Assembly (NCBI GenBank): GCA_018816345.1
Contig: JAHIWG010000045.1
Coordinates: 1 to 42,636, forward strand
Length of the DNA stretch: 42,636 bases
From: Spirochaetota bacterium
GTDB taxonomy: Bacteria; Spirochaetota; Spirochaetia; Treponematales; UBA12059
Reading direction: 5' to 3'
Both the position numbers and the translations under genes were made by a program. Positions 24,410 through 32,106 of the stretch are shown here, one piece after another (position 1 is the stretch's first letter; each line of letters opens with the position of its first letter). A model generated the notes under the pieces. It was given only the letters and a program-made list of their open reading frames with translations. It was not told the DNA's origin and did no database searches.

Positions 24410-24430
24410 AACGCGACGGGAACGTATACT
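24403..24430 (+). promoter_or_regulatory. Promoter of the ODP-chemoreceptor operon
   Basis: TGGTCA (24403-24408) and TATACT (24425-24430) are separated by 16 nt, giving a leader of about 37 nt to the ATG at 24474. The -35 box overlaps that of the GH5 promoter on the other strand by five bases, so the two promoters may compete for polymerase. Confidence 0.55.
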
Positions 24431-24473
24431 ATAAGGCGAGGGAATCCTATACCGCTCGTGAAACGGGGCATCC

Positions 24474-25250
24474 ATGATTGAAGACAGAGATTCAGGCGGC
24501 GTCGTCCTCTTCGACGACGGCGACCATCGCTTTATTTGGCTAGGCGCCGACGCCCGGGGCAAGAAGGGCGTCGTGCAGACGATGCAGTACCTCATAATCG
24601 ACAAGGGCCGCGGCGTGCTCCTCGATCCGGGCGGAGTGCATCTTTTCCCCCGCGTCGTCGCGGCCGCGAGCCGCTATATATCCATAGACCGTATCGACGC
24701 CATCTTCTTCTCGCACCAGGATCCGGACGTCTCCAGCGGCATAGCGCTGTGGCTCGGCGTCACGGCGGCGAAGATATACATAGCCGAGCTGTGGATACGG
24801 TTCATACCGCATTTCGGCATCGTCGACCAGGGCCGCATCGTCCCGATAGAGGGCTCTGGCAAGTCCATCCGGCTGGGCTCGGGCGCCGAGCTGACCTTCG
24901 TGCCTACCCATTACATGCATTCGCCCGCCGCGTTCTCCCTGTTCGACGCCCGCGCGGGCGTCCTGTTCTCCGGCGACGTCGGCGGCGCGGTCTTCCCCGA
25001 CGGCGAGGAGACGGCCTACGTAGACGACTTCAAGGCGCACCTCAAGTACATAGAAGGCTTCCATAAGCGCCTCGTCGCTTCCAATTCCGTCGCTAAGCGC
25101 TGGGCCGAGAACGCGAGGCGCCTCGGTCCCAAGATGATAGCGCCCCAGCACGGCGCCGTGTACCGCGGAGACTCCGTCGGCGCCTTCCTGGACTGGCTAT
25201 CGGCCCTCCGTTGCGGCGTCGACGAGCTCGACGCGCTGTACCGGATGTGA
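24474..25250 (+). CDS. Oxygen-binding di-iron protein (ODP), metallo-beta-lactamase fold
   Basis: This 258-residue protein is the flavodiiron-type metallo-beta-lactamase domain without a flavodoxin. Candidate metal ligands are H81, D83 and D85 in [11 protein letters not shown]149 in THYMHS, D168 in FSGDVGG and H226 in APQHG. The spacing follows the H-x-E-x-D-H / H / D / H pattern of flavodiiron proteins. The second histidine of the first motif is V86 here, and the glutamate is D83. T. denticola ODP, a di-iron oxygen and iron sensor for chemotaxis, is encoded next to a soluble chemoreceptor. The gene downstream here is exactly such a receptor, which is the main reason to prefer ODP over a generic hydrolase. 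Confidence 0.82.
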   Translation: MIEDRDSGGVVLFDDGDHRFIWLGADARGKKGVVQTMQYLIIDKGRGVLLDPGGVHLFPRVVAAASRYISIDRIDAIFFSHQDPDVSSGIALWLGVTAAKIYIAELWIRFIPHFGIVDQGRIVPIEGSGKSIRLGSGAELTFVPTHYMHSPAAFSLFDARAGVLFSGDVGGAVFPDGEETAYVDDFKAHLKYIEGFHKRLVASNSVAKRWAENARRLGPKMIAPQHGAVYRGDSVGAFLDWLSALRCGVDELDALYRM

Positions 25251-25255
25251 CGCGC

Positions 25256-26149
25256 ATGGACGCGATCGCGACCGGCGCGGACGCCGGCGAGTCGAGGCGG
25301 ATGGACGAGCTCGAATCGAACTACGGCGACGCCATCGATAATTTCGTCGTCGGATACCATAAGGGGCTCGTGCTCTCCTCCGTGACCAGGCACTCGCTGG
25401 AGATCCTGGACGACTCCATGAGCCATATCGAGGCGGGGCTCTCCACCGTCGTCACCGCCTTCGAGGAGATAAAGGCGACGAGCTCCTCCACGGCCTCGAA
25501 CGCCGAGCGCATCGACTCGATGATGGCCGACGTGCTCGGCGGCAACGACGGCATAGAGGCCGGCATATCGGCCCGCATGGAGGACGTCGAGCGCGGCGTC
25601 TCCGTCGCCAAGGACCTCGGCGGCATGTTCGCCGGGCTCAAGGCGAAGACGAGCGGCGTCGCCGGGATAACCGGGGCCATACAGGACGTCTCCGACCGTA
25701 CCAACATCCTCGCCATCAACGCCTCCATAGAGGCCGCGAGGGCCGGCTCGGTCGGCAAGGGCTTCCGCATCATTGCCAACGAGGTGCGTACCCTGGCCGG
25801 CCAGACGAGCGACTTCGCCAAGCAGATCGACGCGAGCATCGGCGAGCTGTCGAGCGCTGTCGGCGACATAGCCGGGCGCATGGACGAGTTCGTCGAGCTG
25901 TTCACCAGGTTCCGGGAGTCGTTCGCCGAGGTGCGGGCCAGTTCCGGCGAGAACGCCGAGAGCGTCCGTCAGGCCGGCCAGCTCCTCGCCCAGATATCGG
26001 GCGCGATTAAGGAGGAGACCCAGGCCCTAGGCGACGGCCTCCATTCCCTGGAGTCAATATCGGCCAGCGCCAAGGACACGCACGCCGTGTTCGGCGCGCT
26101 GCGCTCCAGCCACGAATTCCTGGACACGCTCCTCGACAGGAAGGCCTGA
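25256..26149 (+). CDS. Soluble methyl-accepting chemotaxis protein (ODP partner)
   Basis: This receptor of about 297 residues has no membrane segment and no recognisable ligand-binding or HAMP domain. It is almost wholly coiled coil, with the kinase-binding hairpin tip at about 143-180 ([20 protein letters not shown], then [14 protein letters not shown]). Such sensor-less receptors bind CheA/CheW and take their signal from a separate protein, here presumably the upstream ODP. The ATG at 25256 is 5 nt after the ODP stop. A GTG at 25247 overlapping that stop, or an ATG at 25301, are alternatives. It is shorter than membrane receptors because the sensory half is absent. Its stop overlaps the next start (TGATG). 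Confidence 0.88.
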   Translation: MDAIATGADAGESRRMDELESNYGDAIDNFVVGYHKGLVLSSVTRHSLEILDDSMSHIEAGLSTVVTAFEEIKATSSSTASNAERIDSMMADVLGGNDGIEAGISARMEDVERGVSVAKDLGGMFAGLKAKTSGVAGITGAIQDVSDRTNILAINASIEAARAGSVGKGFRIIANEVRTLAGQTSDFAKQIDASIGELSSAVGDIAGRMDEFVELFTRFRESFAEVRASSGENAESVRQAGQLLAQISGAIKEETQALGDGLHSLESISASAKDTHAVFGALRSSHEFLDTLLDRKA

Positions 26150-27117
26150 TGCCCGGGAGGCTATTGGCCGTCGTCACCGACGACCGGTTCGGGCGCGTCG
26201 ACGAGGAGCTGGCCGTGCTCGGGCCGCTCGGCGTCGAGCTGAGGGTCGCGTCGTGCTCGACGTCGGCCGAAGTGGCCCTGGCCTGCGCCGACGCCGACGC
26301 CGTGCTGGCCAACGCGGCTCCCGTCGACGCGGCGGCCGTAGCGGGGATGCGGCGCTGCAGGGTCGTGTCGCGCTACGGCATAGGCCTCGACAGCGTCGAC
26401 GTGGCGGCCTGCGCCGCCCGGGGCATAGCCGTGGCCAACGTGCCCGGCTACTGCGACTCCGAGGTGGCGGAGCACGCGCTCGGCCTCATATTGGCCCTGG
26501 CCCGCGGTATCCCGGAGCGCGACGCCGTCGTCCGCACGGGCGGCTGGAACGTAGCCTCCGCGCAGCGCTCGGTCGCGGGCTCCGTCGTCGGCGTCGCGGG
26601 CTTCGGCGGCTCGGGCAGGGCGTTCGCCCGCGCCGCGCTCGGGCTCCGGCCCGCTAGGCTGATCGCATGGAGCCCTAGCCTTACGCCCGAGGCGCTCGAG
26701 GCCGAGCTCGGGCCCGCGGCCGCCGCGCTCGGCGTCGATATAGCCGCGGCTAGCTTCGACGAGCTCCTGGCCGGAGCCGATTTCCTGTCTATCCACCTAC
26801 GCCTGGTCCCCGAGACGGCCGGCCTGTTCGGCGACGAGGCCTTCTCGCGCGCTAAACCCGGCGCGATCCTCGTCAACACCGCTCGCGGCGGCCTCGTCGA
26901 TTCCGCGGCCCTCGCCCGCGCCCTGCGTTCCGGCCGCCTGTCCGGGGCGGGCCTCGACGTGCTGGACTCCGAGCCGCCCCGTCCCGGGCATCCGCTCTTG
27001 TCCGCCCCCAACGTCGTCCTTACGGACCATTCGGCCTATCGCTCCGCGCGCTCGGTATCGGAGCTTAAGCGGCGCTGCGCCGAGAACGCCGCGCGGGGCC
27101 TGGGCCTGCTGGCCTAG
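26149..27117 (+). CDS. D-2-hydroxyacid dehydrogenase (SerA/PdxB-like family)
   Basis: This 322-residue NAD-dependent enzyme has the family order: a catalytic N-terminal domain with GIGLDSVDVAACAARG and VANVPGYCDSEVAEHALGL, then a Rossmann domain with VVGVAGFGGSGRAFARAALG. The active-site segments are VNTARGGLVDSAALARAL and DVLDSEPPRPGHPLL, with the catalytic histidine in LTDHSAY. It reduces a 2-keto acid or oxidises a D-2-hydroxy acid, but the exact substrate cannot be told. The ATG overlaps the chemoreceptor stop (TGATG), so the two are translationally coupled. The nucleotide loop GFGGSG departs from the common GxGxIG, as some paralogues do. Confidence 0.87.
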   Translation: MPGRLLAVVTDDRFGRVDEELAVLGPLGVELRVASCSTSAEVALACADADAVLANAAPVDAAAVAGMRRCRVVSRYGIGLDSVDVAACAARGIAVANVPGYCDSEVAEHALGLILALARGIPERDAVVRTGGWNVASAQRSVAGSVVGVAGFGGSGRAFARAALGLRPARLIAWSPSLTPEALEAELGPAAAALGVDIAAASFDELLAGADFLSIHLRLVPETAGLFGDEAFSRAKPGAILVNTARGGLVDSAALARALRSGRLSGAGLDVLDSEPPRPGHPLLSAPNVVLTDHSAYRSARSVSELKRRCAENAARGLGLLA

Positions 27118-27134
27118 GCGGCCGAATCTGATAC

Positions 27135-27163
27135 TTGCTACGTTCGCGGCCTAGAGGTATAGT
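27135..27163 (+). promoter_or_regulatory. Promoter of yjjI-yjjW
   Basis: TTGCTA (27135-27140) is followed after 17 nt by TATAGT (27158-27163). Transcription should begin near 27170, giving a leader of about 150 nt before the yjjI ATG. Confidence 0.65.
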
Positions 27164-27167
27164 TGAG

Positions 27168-27320
27168 GCTAACATCGCGCGTCGTCGCGATAAAGAACCC
27201 CGGTTAGCACGCGCGCCCGAAGGCGCGGGAGCGCAATCCAGAGCGGAGGGCCTACGGCCCCCGTCAAAACCGGCGAGGTTAAACTTCCAGAGCCTAACGT
27301 CTCTTACAGGGAGTATAACC
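27168..27320 (+). promoter_or_regulatory. Structured 5' leader of yjjI
   Basis: The leader holds several perfect stems. GCTAAC (27168-27173) pairs with GTTAGC (27203-27208), enclosing ATCGCG/CGCGAT (27174-27179 and 27186-27191). Next is a 6-bp CGCGCC/GGCGCG hairpin with tetraloop CGAA (27212-27227), then GGGCC/GGCCC (27248-27260). A second CTAAC at 27294-27298, just before the ribosome binding site (AGGGAG, 27308-27313), could compete for GTTAG at 27203-27207. This is the layout of a riboswitch or other regulatory leader. It matches no riboswitch class that I recognise. Confidence 0.5.
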
Positions 27321-28811
27321 ATGAGCCCAGCCCTCGCCGTGATCACCGACAGGACGCTAACGTACCAGCAGAAGGTCGCCGGCCTCGCCCGCGTCGGCGA
27401 ATCCACCGAAAGCCCGCTCCGCATAGGCCCCGAGCTACGCCGCTATATCGACGCCGGCGCTATCTGCGACCTATACGAGGGCTCCGCGCCGTATAGGCCC
27501 CGCTATATAGTGCCCGACTACGAGCGATTCATGAGCCGGGGCTCGGCCTTCCTGGGCCTCGAGCCTCCCCGCGACATATGGGAGGCTACCGCGGCCCTCC
27601 TCGTGCTGTATCGCCACGTTCCGAGCATCACGACCTTTCCCGTCTACCTGGGCGACATAGACGCCCTGCTCCAGCCCTTCGTAGCCGACGAGGCGGAGGC
27701 GCGCAAGGCCATAGGACTATTCCTCCTCTCGATAGACAGGACCATCAACGACTCGTTCTGCCATGCCGACATAGGCCCGGACGCGACCGCAGCCGGGCGG
27801 CTTATCCTGGAATTGACGCGAGAGCAGAAGAACGCGGTCCCCAACCTCAGCCTCAAGTACGAGGCAGGGCGTACGCCCGACGACTTCGCCGCGCTCGCCG
27901 CCTCGGTCGCCCTGGAGGTGGCCAAGCCGAGCTTCGCCAACCACGCTATGTTCGGCCGGGAGTTCCGGGACATGGGCCTGGGGGATTACGCGATAGCGTC
28001 GTGCTACAACGGCCTGCCGAAGGGCGGCGGCTCGTGCACGCTGGTACGGCTCAACCTCGCCAAGGCCGCGCCGCTAGCCGCGGGCTTGGCCGATTTCTCA
28101 AGCCGCGTGCTCCCCGACGTCGTCGCCCGCCAGCTCGAGTACATGGACGAGCGCGTGCGCTTCCTCGTGGCGGAGTCCGGCTTCTTCGAGTCGAGCTTCC
28201 TCGTCAAGGAGGGCCTCGTACGGGCCGACCGCTTCAGCGCCATGTTCGGCATCGTCGGGCTCGCGGAGTGCGTCAACGCGTTCTCGGGCGGCGCCCGATT
28301 CGGGAAGTCCGACGAGGCCGACGCCCTAGGCCTGGAGATAATCGAGCGCATCGCCGCCCTCGTCGCGGCCCACCGCACGCCGCTCCTCGCCGCGAACGGC
28401 GGGGCCTACCTCCTCCACGCCCAGGTGGGGATAGACGACGACCGGGGCGTTAGCCCGGGATGCCGCATCCCAATAGGGGAGGAGCCGGACCTGCCCGAGC
28501 ACATACTCCGCTCCGCGCCCTTCCATAGGTTCTTCCCGAGCGGAATAGGCGACGTCTTCGCCTTCGAGCCCACGGCCAAGGCCAATCCCCGGCACCTCCT
28601 CGACATAGCCAAGGGAGCCCTGGCGAGCGGCCTCCGCTATTTTAGCGCCTACGCGGCCGACGCCGACGTCGTGCGGATCACCGGCTACCTGGTCAAGCGC
28701 TCGGAGATAGAGCGGCTCGGCCGAGGAGAGCAGTCGCTACAGGACACCACGGCGCTGGGCCGCAACGCGGTCAATAACCTCGGCGTCCTCGAACGCCGTA
28801 TCCGCTCGTGA
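27321..28811 (+). CDS. yjjI: YjjI-family glycyl radical enzyme
   Basis: This 496-residue protein is close in size to E. coli YjjI (about 516). The glycyl radical loop is near the C-terminus: VVRITGYLVKR, with G455 as the radical site. A conserved cysteine lies in ASCYNGLPKGGG (C228), a good candidate for the thiyl radical. Other family stretches are SIDRTINDSFCHADIGP and FFPSGIGDVF. The reaction of YjjI is not established to my knowledge. The enzyme must be activated by its radical-SAM partner and is destroyed by oxygen. The ATG at 27321 has AGGGAG 7 nt upstream and replaces an earlier in-frame ATG inside the leader. It overlaps yjjW by 4 nt. Confidence 0.88.
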   Translation: MSPALAVITDRTLTYQQKVAGLARVGESTESPLRIGPELRRYIDAGAICDLYEGSAPYRPRYIVPDYERFMSRGSAFLGLEPPRDIWEATAALLVLYRHVPSITTFPVYLGDIDALLQPFVADEAEARKAIGLFLLSIDRTINDSFCHADIGPDATAAGRLILELTREQKNAVPNLSLKYEAGRTPDDFAALAASVALEVAKPSFANHAMFGREFRDMGLGDYAIASCYNGLPKGGGSCTLVRLNLAKAAPLAAGLADFSSRVLPDVVARQLEYMDERVRFLVAESGFFESSFLVKEGLVRADRFSAMFGIVGLAECVNAFSGGARFGKSDEADALGLEIIERIAALVAAHRTPLLAANGGAYLLHAQVGIDDDRGVSPGCRIPIGEEPDLPEHILRSAPFHRFFPSGIGDVFAFEPTAKANPRHLLDIAKGALASGLRYFSAYAADADVVRITGYLVKRSEIERLGRGEQSLQDTTALGRNAVNNLGVLERRIRS

Positions 28812-29680
28812 TTCCCGATCCCGCCGCGGAAGATGTCGTCGCGCGCGGAGTCGTCGCGAAGATCCTGCCGTTCAGCGCCGTGGACGGCCCTGGCAACCGG
28901 GCCGTGGTGTTCCTGCAGGGCTGCGACTTCGACTGCCGCTACTGCCATAATCCCGAGACCCGGGCCGCCTGCATCCATTGCGGCGAATGCGTCCCCGCCT
29001 GCCCCGCCCGGGCGCTGTCGATAGCGCCCGGCCCCGGCCTAGTATCGTGGGACCCCGCGCGCTGCACCGGCTGCGGGGCCTGCGTCGCGGCCTGCCGCCA
29101 TGATTCGTCGCCGAAGGCGAGGCTCATGGAGCCGGCCGAGGTCCTGTCGGCCCTTTCTCGCTATAGGCCTTTCCTATCGGGGATCACGGTGACCGGGGGA
29201 GAATGCGGGCTCCAGCCGGAATTCCTCGAGGCCCTGCTACGGGAGTCGCGGGCGGCCGGCCTGCCGGGGCTCGTTGACACGAACGGCTCCGCCGACTACG
29301 CGGCCCTCCCCGGCCTCGTCGAGGCGGCCGAGGGCTTCATGCTGGACGTGAAGGCCTGGGACGAAGCCGAGCATCGCGCCCTGACCGGCGTCTCAAATAG
29401 CGCCGTCATCGCCAGCCTCCGCTTCCTCCTCTCCGTTGGCAAGCTGAGCGAGGTCAGGACCGTCGTCGCCCCCGGCCTCCTCGACGCGGAGGAGACGGTG
29501 GGCGGGGTTTCCGCTATCGTCGCGGCCTCGGGGAGGGCGGTACGCTACAAGCTGATACGCTTCCGGCCGCAGGGCGTCCGCGCCGCGTGGCGGGATATCC
29601 CGACGCCCGACGACGCGACCATGGCGTCCCTGGCCGCGATAGCGCGCGGCGCGGGGCTCCGGGACGTCGTCGTCGTGTGA
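28808..29680 (+). CDS. yjjW: YjjW-type glycyl radical enzyme activase (radical SAM)
   Basis: This 290-residue activase uses S-adenosylmethionine and a 4Fe-4S cluster to place a radical on the glycine of YjjI. The radical SAM cysteines are C39, C43 and C46 in GCDFDCRYCHNPE. Two inserted ferredoxin clusters follow: CIHCGECVPAC (C55, C58, C61, C65) and CTGCGACVAAC (C86, C89, C92, C96). This insert is typical of YjjW-like activases. The TVTGGECGLQPEF segment matches the SAM-binding GGE motif. The start is a GTG overlapping the yjjI stop (GTGA), so the pair is co-translated. Confidence 0.92.
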   Translation: MIPDPAAEDVVARGVVAKILPFSAVDGPGNRAVVFLQGCDFDCRYCHNPETRAACIHCGECVPACPARALSIAPGPGLVSWDPARCTGCGACVAACRHDSSPKARLMEPAEVLSALSRYRPFLSGITVTGGECGLQPEFLEALLRESRAAGLPGLVDTNGSADYAALPGLVEAAEGFMLDVKAWDEAEHRALTGVSNSAVIASLRFLLSVGKLSEVRTVVAPGLLDAEETVGGVSAIVAASGRAVRYKLIRFRPQGVRAAWRDIPTPDDATMASLAAIARGAGLRDVVVV

Positions 29681-29700
29681 GCCTAGGGGCGCGCGCGATC

Positions 29701-29729
29701 TTGTATCGACGGCGGCGCTTCGGTATCCT
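29701..29729 (+). promoter_or_regulatory. Candidate promoter of the TrmH-PIN pair
   Basis: TTGTAT (29701-29706) and TATCCT (29724-29729) are 17 nt apart. The start codon GTG at 29736 coincides with the expected transcription start, so the mRNA may be leaderless. Confidence 0.45.
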
Positions 29730-29735
29730 GTCGCC

Positions 29736-30485
29736 GTGAAGAATACCCAACGCCGCGAGCTCGCCATATGCGGGCTGGAATCGGTCAAGGCCCTCGCCGC
29801 CGTCCGCCCCGACGCTATCAAGCGCTTCTTCTACGTAGAGGAGCGCGCGCGGGAATTCGGGCAGCTGTGCTCGCGTCTCGCTGGCCTCCGCAGGCCGTAC
29901 AGGCTGGTAGGCCCCGACGAGCTGGAGAAGCTGTCCGGCACGGCCCACCACCAGGGCGTGGTCGCCATGGCCGACGATATTCCGCCGCGATGGGTCGACG
30001 ACGCCCTCGTCGAGGCGTGGGCGCGCTCCGGCGCGCGCATCGTCGCCCTCGACCGCGTCGGCGACGACCATAACCTAGGCTCGATAGCGCGCTCGGCGGC
30101 CTTCTTCGGCTGGGCCGCCCTCGTGGTCGGCCGGGACGACGGGGCCGCGGGGCTGTCGACCAGCGCCTACCGAGTGGCCCGTGGCGCCCTCGAGCGCATC
30201 CCCGTCTTCTCCGACGAGTCGGCCGCCCGATTCGCCGCCCGCTGCCGCGGGCGCCTGCCGACCATAGGCGCGGATCACCGCGGCCCGGCCACGGTGCGCG
30301 ACGCGCGGCGCCCGGCCGGGGCCGCGGCGCTGTTCCTGGGCAACGAGGAGACCGGGCTCTCGGCCGCGACCCGCTCGTCGTGCGATACGCTGGCGCGCAT
30401 CGACGGGGCCGGCTCCGTGGAGAGCCTCAACGTCTCACAGGCGGCCGCCGTATTCCTCTACGAGCTGGCTCCGGGAAGGCGATGA
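29736..30485 (+). CDS. TrmH/SpoU-family RNA 2'-O-methyltransferase
   Basis: This 249-residue protein has an N-terminal substrate-binding domain (ICGLESVKALAAVRPDAIKRFFY) and a SPOUT knot domain. The three SpoU motifs are DRVGDDHNLGSIARSAAFFG, LFLGNEETGLS and SLNVSQAAAVFLYE. It should methylate a ribose 2'-OH in rRNA or tRNA using S-adenosylmethionine. The start is a GTG without a clear ribosome binding site but directly downstream of promoter-like boxes. Its stop overlaps the next ATG by 4 nt. The target nucleotide cannot be inferred. Confidence 0.9.
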   Translation: MKNTQRRELAICGLESVKALAAVRPDAIKRFFYVEERAREFGQLCSRLAGLRRPYRLVGPDELEKLSGTAHHQGVVAMADDIPPRWVDDALVEAWARSGARIVALDRVGDDHNLGSIARSAAFFGWAALVVGRDDGAAGLSTSAYRVARGALERIPVFSDESAARFAARCRGRLPTIGADHRGPATVRDARRPAGAAALFLGNEETGLSAATRSSCDTLARIDGAGSVESLNVSQAAAVFLYELAPGRR

Positions 30486-30955
30486 CCCGCCGCTCGCGCT
30501 CGATACGGGCGATGCTCGACTCTAACGTCTTCGACAGGCTCGACGCGGACCCCGAGGCCGTCTCGGAGCTGGCTAACCGGCCGGATATACGCGCCTACGT
30601 CACCGCGGTCCAGCTCGACGAGCTGTCGCGCATACCCGACGAGGCCAAGCGGGCCCGTCTCCTGGCCCTCGCGGACGGACTCTGCTTCGTCGCGTCCGCC
30701 GGCGTTCCCCCCGCGGTCGATGGGACTCCCGGGGCGGTCGCCGGGGATCCGCCGTCGGACAGCGGGGCTCCGTCGGGGCCCGCGGCGGAGGCGGATAGGC
30801 ACGAGGCGGATAGGCTGATAGCCGCGGCGGCCGCGTCGCGCTGCGATCTGCTCGTCAGCGACGACGCGCGCCTCGCCCTCTACGCGCGCGAGCGGGGGCT
30901 CAGGGCCGTCGCGTGGGATCGTTTCGTCGCGGCTCACTTGTTCCGGCCCCGATAG
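30482..30955 (+). CDS. PIN-domain protein
   Basis: This 157-residue protein shows the PIN nuclease layout: MLDSNVFDRL (first acidic residue), TAVQLDELSRI (second), then ADRLIAAAAASRCDLLVSDDARL with the last aspartates. A P/G/A/D-rich insert of about 35 residues (roughly 83-117) splits the domain. The ATG overlaps the methyltransferase stop (ATGA), which sets the start inside a longer frame. Many PIN proteins are VapC toxins, but no antitoxin-like gene is adjacent. An RNA-processing role with the methyltransferase is as likely. It ends 2 bp from a convergent gene. Confidence 0.75.
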   Translation: MTRRSRSIRAMLDSNVFDRLDADPEAVSELANRPDIRAYVTAVQLDELSRIPDEAKRARLLALADGLCFVASAGVPPAVDGTPGAVAGDPPSDSGAPSGPAAEADRHEADRLIAAAAASRCDLLVSDDARLALYARERGLRAVAWDRFVAAHLFRPR

Positions 30956-30957
30956 GC

Positions 30958-32106
30958 CTACTTGAGCAGCTCCATCCCCTCGAATTTCCTATAGAGGGAC
31001 AGCTCCTCGAAGAGCTGGGGCGCGACGCCCGGGCCGTCCACTATTGCGGACGCCAGAATCTTGCCGAGGCCCGGGCCGAGCATGAAGCCCTGGCCGCACA
31101 TACCCACGGCGAGCAGCAGGTTAGAGTACTCCCTGGGATAGCCGACTATAGGCAGGCCGTCCGGGGTCATCGGGTACATGCCCCGCCAGGTGCGGCGGAC
31201 CTTGAGGTTCTTGAGCCGCGGATACAGCTCCGTCATCCTCCTCGAGACGAGCGGCAGGAAGCTCGACGTGGCGTCGGTGTCCTTGCCCCAGATCTGCGGC
31301 TTGGGCGTGATGCAGAAGACCACCTGCCCGGTCGTAGTCTGGTAGAAATAGTAGTTGCCCGATTCCTCGTCAGGGCGTATATCGACGAGCATGGGCTCCA
31401 TGAACCGCTCGCACGGCTCGGTGACCCCGGCCTCGTGGCAGTCCGGGTGCACCGGCAGGTCGAGGTCGAGGAGGCCGCCGAGCTCGGCGGCGTCGGAGCC
31501 GGCCGCGTTGACGACGGCGCCCGCGGCGTACTCGCCTGCGTCGGTGCGGACCGAGACGACGCGCCCGCCCTCGGCCTTCATCGCGACTACGGTCTCCCCG
31601 AAGCGGAACTCCGCCCCGGCCGCCCTGGCGAGCCTATGAAAGGCCGTGCTCGTCATCAGCGGGGAGGCGTAGCCGTCCCCCGGGCTGAAGGTCCCCCCGC
31701 GCAGGCCGTCCTTCCTGATGCCGGGGCACAGCTCGGCGACGCGCTCGGGCCCTATCCAGTCTATGCCGAGGCCGGCCTCCTTCTGGATCGCTAGGAGGTC
31801 CCTGAAGGCGCTCTCCCGCCGCTCGTCGTAGGCGACGAAGAGGTAGCCGCCGGCGCGCCATTCGACGTCGATGCCGCGCTCGGCCTCGAGGCCGGAGACG
31901 ATGCGTATCGATTCCTGGCAGATGCGTATCTTGGCCGGATCGGAATGCGTGGCCCTGATGCCGCCTATGGCGGCCCGGTTCTGGCCGCGGCCCCACGAGG
32001 CGTTCTTCTCTATGACGACGACGGAGAGGCCGCGCTCGGCGCAGTACAGGGCGAGGGGCACGCCTACGGAGCCTCCTCCGATTATAAGTACGTCGCAAGT
32101 CCTCAC
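30958..32106 (-). CDS. DAO-family FAD dehydrogenase, HcnC/hydroxyproline-dehydrogenase-like
   Basis: This 382-residue flavoprotein is of the D-amino-acid-oxidase/sarcosine-oxidase-beta type. It has the dinucleotide motif IIGGGSVGVPLALYCAERG, then NRAAIGGIRATHSDPAKI, VVNAAGSDAAELGGLL and the C-terminal MTPDGLPIVGYP and GMCGQGFMLGPGLGK. It would oxidise a secondary amine or imino acid such as sarcosine, proline or hydroxyproline. Electrons would then pass to the large Fe-S flavoprotein encoded just upstream, whose gene overlaps it by 4 nt. Together they resemble HcnABC or opine/hydroxyproline dehydrogenases rather than oxygen-using oxidases, which suits an anaerobe. The substrate is not identified. 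Confidence 0.85.
   Translation of the reverse strand: MRTCDVLIIGGGSVGVPLALYCAERGLSVVVIEKNASWGRGQNRAAIGGIRATHSDPAKIRICQESIRIVSGLEAERGIDVEWRAGGYLFVAYDERRESAFRDLLAIQKEAGLGIDWIGPERVAELCPGIRKDGLRGGTFSPGDGYASPLMTSTAFHRLARAAGAEFRFGETVVAMKAEGGRVVSVRTDAGEYAAGAVVNAAGSDAAELGGLLDLDLPVHPDCHEAGVTEPCERFMEPMLVDIRPDEESGNYYFYQTTTGQVVFCITPKPQIWGKDTDATSSFLPLVSRRMTELYPRLKNLKVRRTWRGMYPMTPDGLPIVGYPREYSNLLLAVGMCGQGFMLGPGLGKILASAIVDGPGVAPQLFEELSLYRKFEGMELLK

Noticed and set aside
27321-28811. Anaerobic ribonucleotide reductase NrdD
   Set aside because: The pattern of glycyl radical enzyme plus activase first suggested NrdD-NrdG. At 496 residues it is too short, has no ATP cone or C-terminal zinc cysteines, and the activase carries two extra ferredoxin clusters as in YjjW.
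30482-30955. VapC toxin of a toxin-antitoxin pair
   Set aside because: No small antitoxin frame precedes it. The gene is instead fused in translation to an RNA methyltransferase gene, and its PIN domain has an unusual insert.
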